From Deltaproteobacteria bacterium (GTDB lineage Bacteria; JAGRBM01; JAHCIT01), in contig JAHCIT010000004.1 in assembly GCA_026129095.1 (NCBI GenBank), positions 270,850-334,849 of the forward strand: 64,000 nucleotides of DNA. Reading direction: 5' to 3'. Of the stretch, positions 1-7,475 are shown in pieces (within the stretch, counting starts at the first letter, position 1; every line of letters starts with the position of its first letter). The translations under genes were made by a program, and so were the position numbers. Below the pieces are notes generated by a model that searched no databases, was not told the origin of the DNA, and saw only the letters and a list, made by a program, of their open reading frames with translations.

Positions 1-804
1 AAAGCAGTTCTCGAACTTCTCCGCATGCTGCCGGTTCAGGGCCGCCTGGAGCTCATCGGCGGTCAGAAGCCCCAGTTCCACCAGCACGTCGCCGTGGCGC
101 TTCTTCCGCTGCTTGGAAATGAGCCGCGTGTCGTCGCACTGGGTCTGGGTGATCTTTCCCTCGGCGACCAGCAGCCGTCCCAGCACCTCACTGAGCAGGT
201 TCGACTGGATACCGGTCAGGGCACCATGGACGAAACCAAATGTTTTCCTGACCTTCGCCTTGATGGCTGTCAGCGTTCCGGTGCGCTTTTCGGTAACAAT
301 CGAACCGATCACTTCGGCGAACGGTGTTTCGGCGAAGGTTCCCTGATACCCACCCCCCGCAGCCTCTGACTGTAATCCCGCGCCTCCGGCCTCTTCCCCT
401 TCATCATCCACCCCGGAGTCAACCTCTCCTGCGTGGAAAAGGATACGGTCCCGCAGCAGCCCCAGGTTGAGCGGCTTGGTCAGAAAATCATTGGCGCCGT
501 ATTTCTGCCGGGCCTCGTTCTGGACCTGGGAGGATTTGTACACCGCGCTCATCAGGATGATCGGCAGCTTCAAACCATCGGCCTGCTTGCGGATCGCCTG
601 GCAAAGCTCGAAGCCCGTCATTTTCGGCAGCAGCACATCCGACAGGATCAGGTCCGGCCGGTCCGTCTCAAAAAACTTGAGCCCTTCCAGTCCGTTTGTG
701 GCAAAAACGATCCTGAGCGGCAGGTCCTGCAGCCCTTCCGATATGAAACTTCGCACCAGCTTGTCATCCTCGACGACAAGCAATTTTTTCGTGGAGTCGC
801 CCAC
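1..804 (-). CDS. Response regulator: receiver domain plus DUF4388 (3' end outside the window)
   Basis: The visible 268 codons begin with a CheY-like receiver domain (about residues 7-120). The acidic pocket is E12-D13-D14, the phospho-acceptor is D56 in the strand LILSDVLLP, and the conserved lysine is K110 in FLTKPL. A Gly/Glu-rich linker (about 121-145) leads into a DUF4388/PATAN-type domain with the pattern GTFAETPFAEVIGSIV, which ends in an MshEN-like helix pair (GDVLVELGLLTADELQAAL). Such proteins are common signalling outputs in Myxococcota-like bacteria and usually lack a DNA-binding domain. The GTG at 802-804 is the chosen start because it puts the first beta strand directly after a short N-terminus. 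An in-frame GTG lies eight codons upstream. The C-terminus is missing because of the window edge, not mutation. No cognate kinase is adjacent; the nearest one starts at 10177. Confidence 0.8.
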   Translation of the reverse strand, partial: MGDSTKKLLVVEDDKLVRSFISEGLQDLPLRIVFATNGLEGLKFFETDRPDLILSDVLLPKMTGFELCQAIRKQADGLKLPIILMSAVYKSSQVQNEARQKYGANDFLTKPLNLGLLRDRILFHAGEVDSGVDDEGEEAGGAGLQSEAAGGGYQGTFAETPFAEVIGSIVTEKRTGTLTAIKAKVRKTFGFVHGALTGIQSNLLSEVLGRLLVAEGKITQTQCDDTRLISKQRKKRHGDVLVELGLLTADELQAALNRQHAEKFENCF

Positions 805-998
805 CCTGGCCCGGTTCCCTCGCACCCACGCGCCCGCAAGGCACGCAGCATTCAGTTCGGTTGCGAACAGTATACGGGTGCACTGAAAATCGAGTCAAAC
901 TTCGGCGGTGCCCGCCGCAACAAAACAGGATCCGCCAACTTTTGCAGCGCCCCGGTTGTGCCGGCAATCCGATTCAGAGCGGTACGGGCCGGAAAGAA

Positions 999-1415
999 TC
1001 AGTTGGAAATCTCGAACTCTCCGCCATCCTCTTCGCACTGGTCCGTTTCCGAGGAGAAGCTGTCAGCTGATTCGTAGGACCCCAGAAACAGCAGGACACG
1101 GGTCAGCGCGAAATCAACGCCACCGAATCTCCGGTCCTCCGGGATAATGCAGGCGGCCTGGGCCTCTGCCCGGCCGGTACACAGCTCATCCATCAAATAG
1201 GTCCCGCCAAAGGTGGCGCACTCTGCTTCCAAACGGTCATGGGCGGCCGTCCGCTGGCCGTCCTGCAGGGCCGGAAGCACCCGGTACTCAATACAGCGGC
1301 CAGTGACACTGTCCAGGCAGCTTCCTGCCAGTGCAAAACTGGTGTCGGCCCGGTTGCAGCCGGTCGCCGCCATCAGAGCCATCGCTACCGGAACCCATTG
1401 AATACACCTGTTCAT
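999..1415 (-). CDS. Small Cys-rich lipoprotein (copy A of a local family)
   Basis: Predicted lipoprotein of 138 aa with a short basic N-terminus, a hydrophobic core and the lipobox AATGC. I took the internal ATG at 1415 because the longer reading would put 19 unrelated residues ahead of the signal peptide. The mature part has a C-x7-C pair followed by E-Y, then the recurring pattern C-x3-GG-x-[YF]-...-C-x8-C, and a last Cys followed by EEDGGEF. The same arrangement is seen in the next three genes, so this looks like a locally expanded family. Function is unknown. The cysteines suggest a disulfide-stabilised domain outside the cytoplasm, since lipid anchoring at the outer or inner membrane is expected from the lipobox. 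Confidence 0.65.
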   Translation of the reverse strand: MNRCIQWVPVAMALMAATGCNRADTSFALAGSCLDSVTGRCIEYRVLPALQDGQRTAAHDRLEAECATFGGTYLMDELCTGRAEAQAACIIPEDRRFGGVDFALTRVLLFLGSYESADSFSSETDQCEEDGGEFEISN

Positions 1416-1446
1416 GCCGGATCCGCTACCCCACTCTCCGATGCAT

Positions 1447-1866
1447 TCAGTGAAACTCCAATACGCCGTCACGGCCGTTACAATCGCTGATTATTTCCGG
1501 GTCGCCGGCCGAATCCCATTGACCGGACATCCAGACGCGCATTCCCGCCAGCCCTGCACTGTCCGGCGGTTCGACGCAGGTGGCATAACGGTCTTCACCG
1601 GGGCACCCGAACAGGGGATTGAAAAGCCCACCAGCCGCAGTGCATTCCGGACCGACTACCGCCATGCAGGCCTGCGTAAGCTCCTTGCGAAGTCCCACAG
1701 CCGAATCAATACCGTCACAAAGCCCTTCCGACTGCTGGATGCAACTGCACCCGATAAGCCCGACGGGGGGCACCGACCTGCCACACCCGGCCAGTGGCAG
1801 GAATCCCACGGCAAAACAGACTGCCAGCAGGTCCATCGCCCGTTTTTTCCCTGTCAGTTGCCTCAA
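1447..1866 (-). CDS. Small Cys-rich lipoprotein (copy B)
   Basis: Predicted 139-aa lipoprotein with lipobox LAGC after a long hydrophobic stretch. The TTG at 1866 is preferred over the ATG ten codons later because it supplies the basic n-region (GKKRA) and has GGGGAG about 7 bases upstream. The mature part holds paired cysteines near the N-terminus (GCSC...C), then C-x3-GG-x-F-...-GC-P-x6-C, and a C-terminal C-x3-DG. This is the layout shared with copies A, C and D. It lies 31 bases upstream of copy A on the same strand, so the two are probably co-transcribed. No enzymatic motif was seen. Confidence 0.6.
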   Translation of the reverse strand: MRQLTGKKRAMDLLAVCFAVGFLPLAGCGRSVPPVGLIGCSCIQQSEGLCDGIDSAVGLRKELTQACMAVVGPECTAAGGLFNPLFGCPGEDRYATCVEPPDSAGLAGMRVWMSGQWDSAGDPEIISDCNGRDGVLEFH

Positions 1867-1896
1867 GCGTGACTCCCCGCCGGTGTCCGTATCCGG

Positions 1897-2292
1897 TCAG
1901 GGGTCACAGGACAAATCCGAAGGACCATCGAATGAACCATCCTTGGATTCGCAATCCGCCTGAATGTCACAAATCTGTTCGTCTGTAAGTCCGGGGTCCG
2001 AGTAGAAGCGGGTTTCGGTGATGCCATCGCCGGACTGCTCGCAGGAGGCAATAACCCCTTCATCAGGGCAGCTTTCCAGGGCCGTACCGCCGCCGTCACG
2101 GCAGGCGTCGTCAACCGACTCGATCTCCAGTCCCAGGTTGAACCCCGGCGGAAGATCCAAGCCTCGCAGATCATATTCCCACTGTTCGCAAATGAAGCCG
2201 TTCTCGCAGGCCGTCGTCGCCGACAGGGAGGCCCCGCCTCCGCATCCCGCCAGAACCGCACACAAGACCAGTCCTGTCACCACGTATTGCAT
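1897..2292 (-). CDS. Small Cys-rich lipoprotein (copy C)
   Basis: Predicted 131-aa lipoprotein starting MQYVVTGLVLCAVLAGC, a textbook type II signal (LAGC). The mature part has C-x5-C followed by E-Q-W-E-Y, then C-x3-GG-x5-CP-x6-C, a short aromatic strand (TRFYSD) and a C-terminal C-x3-DG-x-F. Of the four local copies this one shows the repeated module most clearly. It lies 30 bases upstream of copy B. Function is unknown; the acidic mature domain and paired cysteines suggest a small secreted fold with disulfides. Confidence 0.65.
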   Translation of the reverse strand: MQYVVTGLVLCAVLAGCGGGASLSATTACENGFICEQWEYDLRGLDLPPGFNLGLEIESVDDACRDGGGTALESCPDEGVIASCEQSGDGITETRFYSDPGLTDEQICDIQADCESKDGSFDGPSDLSCDP

Positions 2293-2425
2293 TCAGCCAT
2301 CCCCGTATCCGGACCGAACATATGGCCCGGTCAAGCGTTCCACTAACCTGGCGTGGCACTGCCGCCCGAATGATGGAAGTCTAGGCGAGCATCAAAGCCG
2401 AGGGAAACCCCCGCCGGAACCATTC

Positions 2426-2917
2426 TCATGGTGTTTCCGCTGACCACATGCCCTTGAGAGGCGCCGCCTGGCATATGCTTCGGGCACCATCCTGGGCGTC
2501 TTCCAGGGTTCCCGTGCCGTCCCAGTACACCGACACCGAAGCCACGAAGTCGAAATGGATGCCCTGCCCTTCATAAATGAATGTCTGGTCCCGCCGCTCG
2601 GGAACCTGGCACCGGCCGATCCGGCCATTTGCCGCCAGAAGTTCCGGACAGTCCAACAGTTCCACCGACAGGGAACCGGTTTCGGAATCGTAAGCCTCGC
2701 CGGTTTCCACACATACTTCTCCCGCCGCCGCCTGCCGGAGCGCTTCTGTCCCCGCAACGGTTTCCACGGCATCGACTGCCACATCCACTTCAACGCAGAT
2801 GGGAACTGTTGCCAGCGGCGCCGAACAGGTTCCGGCCCGCTGCAAGCCGCGCCCGTCACCGCCACAGGCGGTGGCCAGCATCAGGAAAACCGGCGCTACC
2901 TTCCAGAATCTGCCCAA
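2426..2917 (-). CDS. Small Cys-rich lipoprotein (copy D)
   Basis: Predicted 163-aa lipoprotein with lipobox LATAC. The start is a TTG at 2917, supported by AAGGA about 8 bases upstream. That ribosome-binding site lies inside the last codons of the acyl-CoA dehydrogenase gene, and the intergenic gap is only 4 bases, so translation may be coupled. The mature domain has C-x9-C followed by acidic residues, a C-x8-G-x3-C segment, an aromatic strand (SVSVYWDG) and a final Cys region. It is more divergent than copies A-C but has the same order of elements. A role in acyl-CoA metabolism is not implied by position alone. Confidence 0.6.
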   Translation of the reverse strand: MGRFWKVAPVFLMLATACGGDGRGLQRAGTCSAPLATVPICVEVDVAVDAVETVAGTEALRQAAAGEVCVETGEAYDSETGSLSVELLDCPELLAANGRIGRCQVPERRDQTFIYEGQGIHFDFVASVSVYWDGTGTLEDAQDGARSICQAAPLKGMWSAETP

Positions 2918-2921
2918 CAGT

Positions 2922-4067
2922 TCAGTCCTTCAGCAGGGACTTGGCGATAATATGACGCTGGATCTCGCTGGTCCCTTCATAGATGCGAAGACCGCGGGCT
3001 TCGCGGAAAATGTGCTCGATCTCGCATTCCTTCATGTAGCCCATGCCACCATGAATCTGGACGCACCGGTCCACGACGCGCCAGAGCGCCTCCGTGCCGT
3101 AAAGCTTGCACATCGAGGCTTCCGTATCGACGTTCTGGCCCTGATCCTTCCGCCAGGCCGTGGCGTAGAGGAACTCCCGGAGCGTGGCGATATCCACCTC
3201 GTTGTCAGCCAGCATGAACTGGACGGCCTGCTTCGTGGCGATCGGCTCGCCGAACTGGATGCGCTGTTTCGCGTAGGCCACGGTCAGTTCCTGCGCCCGC
3301 TGCATGGCCCCAAGCGACCTGGCCGCGATGGAGAGGCGGCCGGCAGCCAGCACCCTGAGGCCGAGCCGGAAACCGCCGCCCACCTGGCCGATGACGTTTT
3401 CCTCAGGCACCCGGCAGTTCTCGAACACGATCTCGCACTGGCGCACCACATCCGAACCCATGCTCGCCATGTGGCGCGTGATGCTCATTCCCGGCGTGTC
3501 GCGTTCGATGGCGAAGGCCGTAATGCCGCCCTTGGCGCGCTTGTTACGGTCAGTCAGCGCGATGATGGTGAAAAATCCGGCGATATCGGCACGGGTGATG
3601 AAGTGCTTGCGGCCATTCAGAACCCAGTGCTTGCCGTCCTTAACCGCAAGTGTCTCGATGGCGGCGGCGTCGCTTCCCGCCGCTGGCTCGGTGATGGCAA
3701 AGGCCGCGATCACCTCGCCACTCGCCAGCCGTGGCAGGTACTTCTTCTTCAGGTAGTCCGATCCTTCATAGACCACCCCCATTCCGCCTATCCCGTTGCT
3801 GCCGGAAATCAGCAGGTTGAAACAGTTATGGGCGAAGGCGAACTGCTCCTGGATCAGCATGTAGGCGAGTGTTCCCAGATTCTGTCCGCCGAACTCCTCG
3901 GGAACCATAATACCGAAATATCCCAGTTCGCGAAGCCGCTGGATCAGTTCCGGGGGAATACTCCTGGTTTCCTCGATCCGCATCGTGTGCGGCATGAGCT
4001 CCTTCTGAACAAACTTTCGGGTCGTGTCGCGGAGCATCTGCATGTCGTCGGACAGTTCGTAGTGCAT
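2922..4067 (-). CDS. Acyl-CoA dehydrogenase
   Basis: FAD-dependent acyl-CoA dehydrogenase of 381 aa that oxidises acyl-CoA to the 2,3-enoyl-CoA and passes electrons to ETF. Three-domain family layout: an N-terminal helical domain, the middle beta domain with ITEPAAGSDAAAIE and the GRKHFITRA segment, and a C-terminal helical domain with QIHGGMGYMKE. It ends in RIYEGTSEIQR, where the Glu is the expected catalytic base. The start at 4067 is chosen because GAGGAA sits about 6 bases upstream; a longer reading to 4115 has no such site. It follows the crotonase and the MBL-fold gene on the same strand, so the three probably form one catabolic operon. The substrate cannot be read from sequence. Confidence 0.92.
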   Translation of the reverse strand: MHYELSDDMQMLRDTTRKFVQKELMPHTMRIEETRSIPPELIQRLRELGYFGIMVPEEFGGQNLGTLAYMLIQEQFAFAHNCFNLLISGSNGIGGMGVVYEGSDYLKKKYLPRLASGEVIAAFAITEPAAGSDAAAIETLAVKDGKHWVLNGRKHFITRADIAGFFTIIALTDRNKRAKGGITAFAIERDTPGMSITRHMASMGSDVVRQCEIVFENCRVPEENVIGQVGGGFRLGLRVLAAGRLSIAARSLGAMQRAQELTVAYAKQRIQFGEPIATKQAVQFMLADNEVDIATLREFLYATAWRKDQGQNVDTEASMCKLYGTEALWRVVDRCVQIHGGMGYMKECEIEHIFREARGLRIYEGTSEIQRHIIAKSLLKD

Positions 4068-4153
4068 GAAAATTCCTCGCGGCCGGTTAATTGACCGGTA
4101 CAACGGCCAAATCAAGAGGAGAACCGGAGCGATTCCGGCCGGCAGGAAACAGC

Positions 4154-4960
4154 CTACTTGCCCTTGAATCCGGGAGGACGCTTTTCGTTGATGGCGCGGA
4201 TCCCCTCACGGGCGTCCTCGCCGTAGGTGGCGATTGTCTGGTGGGCGGCTTCCAGTTCCAGAACGGCCCGCATGGAGCTTTCCAGCGCGAGGTAGACCTG
4301 CCGCTTCACCATCGACAGGGAACCGGTTGGACCCGAAGCGAGCTTTTCTACAAAAGAGGCCGCTTCCTCGTCGAGCTTCTCATCGGGGACAAGGCGGTTC
4401 ACAAGACCAATCGCCTTCGCCTCCTCTGCCATGACCAGCTCGCCGGTATAGTACATCTCCAGCGCCTTCGCATGGCCGACAAGTTTCGGAAGAAGAAACG
4501 AAAGACCCAGGTCCGATGCAAGGCCGATCTTCGTAAACACCGCCCCGAATTTTGCGGTCGTGCTGGCAAGCCGGATGTCGCAGGCGGCGGCGATGCTGAG
4601 GCCGGCTCCGACGCATGCTCCCCGGATCACCGCGACCACGGGCTTCGGGCAGGCAGTGAGGCTGGAGGCGACCCCGCTGATCTCCGTGAGGTAGTTCCAT
4701 CGTCCGGGGACAGGCTGCGAAAGCCGCGCCTCCATGGTCTTGACGTCGCCGCCCGCTGAAAACGCTTTTCCCGCGCCAGTCACCACGAGCACCCGGATGG
4801 CCGGGTCATCCGTGGCCTTGCGGATACCTTCCAGGATCGGCGGGAACTGCGCCGGTCCGAGCGGGTTCAGCTGCGCGGGCCGGTTCAGCCGGATTGTAGC
4901 CACCGGCCCGTCTGTCTCGTAAACCACCGCATCATCGGCTGCCTGTGCAAGGGGAGGCAT
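4154..4960 (-). CDS. Enoyl-CoA hydratase/isomerase family protein, PaaG-like
   Basis: Crotonase-fold protein of about 268 aa. The oxyanion-hole segments are FSAGGDVKTME and RGACVGAGLSIAAACD. Of the two catalytic glutamates of classical enoyl-CoA hydratase, neither is present. Instead the second active-site loop reads GLASDLGLSFLLPKLVG, with Asp150 where PaaG-type isomerases (ring 1,2-epoxyphenylacetyl-CoA isomerase) and some delta3-delta2 enoyl-CoA isomerases have their catalytic Asp. An isomerase is therefore likelier than a hydratase; the exact substrate is unknown. The ATG at 4960 was chosen; an in-frame TTG at 4981 is possible. It lies between an MBL-fold hydrolase and an acyl-CoA dehydrogenase on the same strand. 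Confidence 0.85.
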   Translation of the reverse strand: MPPLAQAADDAVVYETDGPVATIRLNRPAQLNPLGPAQFPPILEGIRKATDDPAIRVLVVTGAGKAFSAGGDVKTMEARLSQPVPGRWNYLTEISGVASSLTACPKPVVAVIRGACVGAGLSIAAACDIRLASTTAKFGAVFTKIGLASDLGLSFLLPKLVGHAKALEMYYTGELVMAEEAKAIGLVNRLVPDEKLDEEAASFVEKLASGPTGSLSMVKRQVYLALESSMRAVLELEAAHQTIATYGEDAREGIRAINEKRPPGFKGK

Positions 4961-4990
4961 AAGTTCTGAACATCCTTCCAAAGTCTTCAG

Positions 4991-5992
4991 TTACATCGGA
5001 ACGTAGTACCGGTCCACGCCCTTGACCATCCTGCAGTCGATGGCGGCTTCGCGGAGCAGAAGGTCAACATAGCAGAACGCCACTGCCAGGGAGGAAATCA
5101 GCCGGTCCGGTCCCGGTTTCCCCGCGATTTCCCACGGGGTCAGTTCCTCGTCGATCAGCCGGGACATGAGGCGCTGGGCACTGCCGCGAAAATGATGGAT
5201 TTCCTCGTCCAGTGCCCCGTCCGGGTTCGATATGGTCCCACCATGGCCGGGGAATACCACCTTTGGACCGAACTCCTTGAGCCGCTCCAGACCGTCCACC
5301 AGTTGCGGGCCGGCGGCCACATGGGAGCCGTTCGCACTTGCAGCCAGCAGCGGAGCCGGGAATACGTCCACGCCTACATTGTCTCCGGCGAATACCTCGC
5401 CACCATCGTCGTGAACGAGCACGATCGCACCGGGATGGTGTCCCGGCGCCTCTTCCACACGGAACGGAACACCCGCAAGGTCCAGCACGTCACCGCCATT
5501 GACCGCGTGAACTGCCGGTCCGGGCAGATCAGCCATCGTACGGCGGCGACGGTAGTCATCCAGTGCTTCGTCGACTCCTCCCTTGCCACCGCCGGGGACT
5601 CCCCACCTGAGCAGTTGCGACCGGAGCTGGCGAATCTCGCTATCCACCGCCTTCTGCACGGAAGGCAGCCATTTCGCATCGTACCGGCTTGTATAAACGG
5701 CAAGTTCCGGGAACCGGGCCTTCAGCACGCCAATGCCCCCCGCATGCTGCGGATGTCCATGCGTGATCACCAGCTTATGCAGGGCTTCCGGCGCCACAGA
5801 GGCCGCCTTGAGCAGCGCCAGTATTGCGGCGGCCGTCTCATCCCCTTCAGGCCCGGCGTCCACGAGCGCGCCTTCGCCGTCCTTCCCGCGGACAAGATGG
5901 ACATTGGTATCCGGGCCAATGCGGAGCCTCCAGACCTCGAATGGCCCCGCATTCCCCTCCCCATGATGGATACACTGGATATCCGCCGGCAT
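4991..5992 (-). CDS. Metallo-beta-lactamase-fold hydrolase with altered metal motif
   Basis: MBL-fold protein of about 333 aa. The metal-binding motif reads T-H-G-H-P-Q-H (H78, H80, Q82, H83 from the chosen start) rather than HxHxDH: the Asp that binds the second metal is replaced by Gln. Later ligands look intact: GHHPGAI (His), FAGDNVG (Asp) and FPGHGG (His). The C-terminal 90 residues are helical, as in MBL proteins of the LACTB2 group. The ATG at 5992 has GGGGAG just upstream; an in-frame ATG at 6043 would leave only 26 bases to the divergent SDR gene. It heads a probable operon with the crotonase and acyl-CoA dehydrogenase. A thioesterase or lactone/ring hydrolase role is only inferred. 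Confidence 0.82.
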   Translation of the reverse strand: MPADIQCIHHGEGNAGPFEVWRLRIGPDTNVHLVRGKDGEGALVDAGPEGDETAAAILALLKAASVAPEALHKLVITHGHPQHAGGIGVLKARFPELAVYTSRYDAKWLPSVQKAVDSEIRQLRSQLLRWGVPGGGKGGVDEALDDYRRRRTMADLPGPAVHAVNGGDVLDLAGVPFRVEEAPGHHPGAIVLVHDDGGEVFAGDNVGVDVFPAPLLAASANGSHVAAGPQLVDGLERLKEFGPKVVFPGHGGTISNPDGALDEEIHHFRGSAQRLMSRLIDEELTPWEIAGKPGPDRLISSLAVAFCYVDLLLREAAIDCRMVKGVDRYYVPM

Positions 5993-6069
5993 CGGCTCCC
6001 CGAATACCCCAACTGGACTTTCCCGCCAAGACCTTTTTTGCATGCCACTGGCAAGATACGCTTTTCCGC

Positions 6070-6858
6070 ATGGAACTTGGGATTAGCCGAAAAGTGGCGA
6101 TTGTGACCGGCGCCAGCAAGGGGCTCGGCCGGGCCTGCGCCGAAGCCCTTGCCAGGGAAGGTGCGAGGCTCGTCATCAGCGCCCGCACGGCGCCGGATCT
6201 GGACCGCGTGGCCGGGGAGATCCACGGACGCACGGGGGCCGACATCGCCTATTTCGCGGGCGACATGGGCGATCCTGCTACTGCAGACCGTCTGGTCAGG
6301 TTCACAGCCGAAAAATTCGGAGCAGTCGATATCCTTATCAACAATGCGGGCGGACCTTCGGCCCTTCCATTCAGCGAAACCGATGATGACGGGTACCGGG
6401 TTGCCCTGCAGCGGAACCTGCTTGGCAATATCCGGCTGATCCACGCGGCCATCGGCCCCATGCGGAAACGGAAATGGGGGCGGGTGCTCTCCATCACCTC
6501 ATTCGGCGGCCGGCAGCCGATCCCGAGCATGTACTATTCGAATACCGCCCGCGCTGCGATGCATGGCTTTTCCAAGACCCTCGCCCACGAAACCGCCGCT
6601 GACGGCATTACCGTCAACTGTGTCTGCCCCGGGTACATCCTCACCGACCGTCTCCGGGGGTTCATATCCATGATGGCCGGGCAAACCGGCATGACGCGGG
6701 AGGCCTACGAAGCCCAGACCCTCCGCGACGTGCCCGCCGGGCGCTTCGGTACTCCTGAGGAATTCGCCAACGTCGTGGCTTTCCTCGCCTCCGAGCGGGC
6801 GGGCTACCTGACGGGCAGCCTCATCACCATTGACGGGGGGCTGGTAAAGGGGTTGTGA
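6070..6858 (+). CDS. Short-chain dehydrogenase/reductase with non-canonical active site
   Basis: Classical-size SDR (262 aa) with the NAD(P)-binding TGASKGLG, the structural NNAGG motif and a catalytic-type Ser (S144 in LSITSFGG). The active-site segment reads SMYYSNTARAAMHGF: Tyr156 is present but the position four residues later, normally Lys, is Ala160 followed by Arg161. A subfamily annotated as FabG-like has similar SN-x-x-R-A segments, so this may be a natural variant and not a dead enzyme. The C-terminus (LTGSLITIDGGL) is typical. It is divergent from the MBL/crotonase/dehydrogenase operon and may act on the same hydroxyacyl or ketoacyl intermediates. Confidence 0.88.
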   Translation: MELGISRKVAIVTGASKGLGRACAEALAREGARLVISARTAPDLDRVAGEIHGRTGADIAYFAGDMGDPATADRLVRFTAEKFGAVDILINNAGGPSALPFSETDDDGYRVALQRNLLGNIRLIHAAIGPMRKRKWGRVLSITSFGGRQPIPSMYYSNTARAAMHGFSKTLAHETAADGITVNCVCPGYILTDRLRGFISMMAGQTGMTREAYEAQTLRDVPAGRFGTPEEFANVVAFLASERAGYLTGSLITIDGGLVKGL

Positions 6859-6965
6859 CGGCCAGACCGCTCATTTCTGCCCAACCTGTCGGTTGTCATA
6901 AAACTCCTGCTAGGCAGACCCTATTATCCAGAATGCGTGCGTGTATGCTTTCCTGAGGTGTTTTT

Positions 6966-7475
6966 ATGACCGAACTCCCTTTGCATCCTGCCATTGTCCA
7001 CATTCCCATCGGCATCGCCCTTGCGCTCCCGGTCGTCGCCGGCGCAGCACTGGCGGGCATCTGGCTCAAGAAGTTCGAACCGAGGACCTGGTACCTGATT
7101 TTGCTCCTCCAGCTCATCCTGCTGGCTGGAGGTGGGCTCTCCATGAATACCGGCGAGGACGAGGAGCACAAGGTGGAGGCGATCGTCGCGGAAGAACTTA
7201 TCGAATCCCATGAAGAGACAGCCAAGCTGTTCATGCTGATATCGGCACTGGGGACTATCGGCAGCCTGGGAGCCATCGTGGCGATGCGGTCGAATGAAAA
7301 GACCGGGCGGTACATCATGGCGGGAACCACCGCCGTGCTGGTTGCGGCTGCTGGCATGGCTCTGGCCACCGGCCACGAGGGCGGCGAGCTGGTATACCGG
7401 CACGGTGCGGCAGGAGCCTACACGGCACCGGCCAGCGCGCCCGCCGGCCAGCCGCGTGGAGAACGGGACGACTAG
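6966..7475 (+). CDS. DUF2231-type membrane protein
   Basis: Membrane protein of 169 aa with four predicted transmembrane segments (about residues 8-30, 42-58, 85-105, 115-133). It opens with ELPLHPAIVHIPIG, the His-containing signature of DUF2231, has the GEDEEHK segment after helix 2 and ends its core with GHEGGELVYRHGAA, also typical of that family. Function is not established; members often occur near haem or redox proteins, and the conserved histidines could bind haem or metal. GAGG lies 8 bases before the ATG. Its stop codon overlaps the stop of the convergent acyl-CoA dehydrogenase in a CTAG palindrome. Confidence 0.8.
   Translation: MTELPLHPAIVHIPIGIALALPVVAGAALAGIWLKKFEPRTWYLILLLQLILLAGGGLSMNTGEDEEHKVEAIVAEELIESHEETAKLFMLISALGTIGSLGAIVAMRSNEKTGRYIMAGTTAVLVAAAGMALATGHEGGELVYRHGAAGAYTAPASAPAGQPRGERDD

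Noticed and set aside
2799..4094. 431-codon plus-strand open frame over the acyl-CoA dehydrogenase
   Set aside because: The minus-strand frame has all family motifs and a good ribosome-binding site. The plus frame is a shadow.
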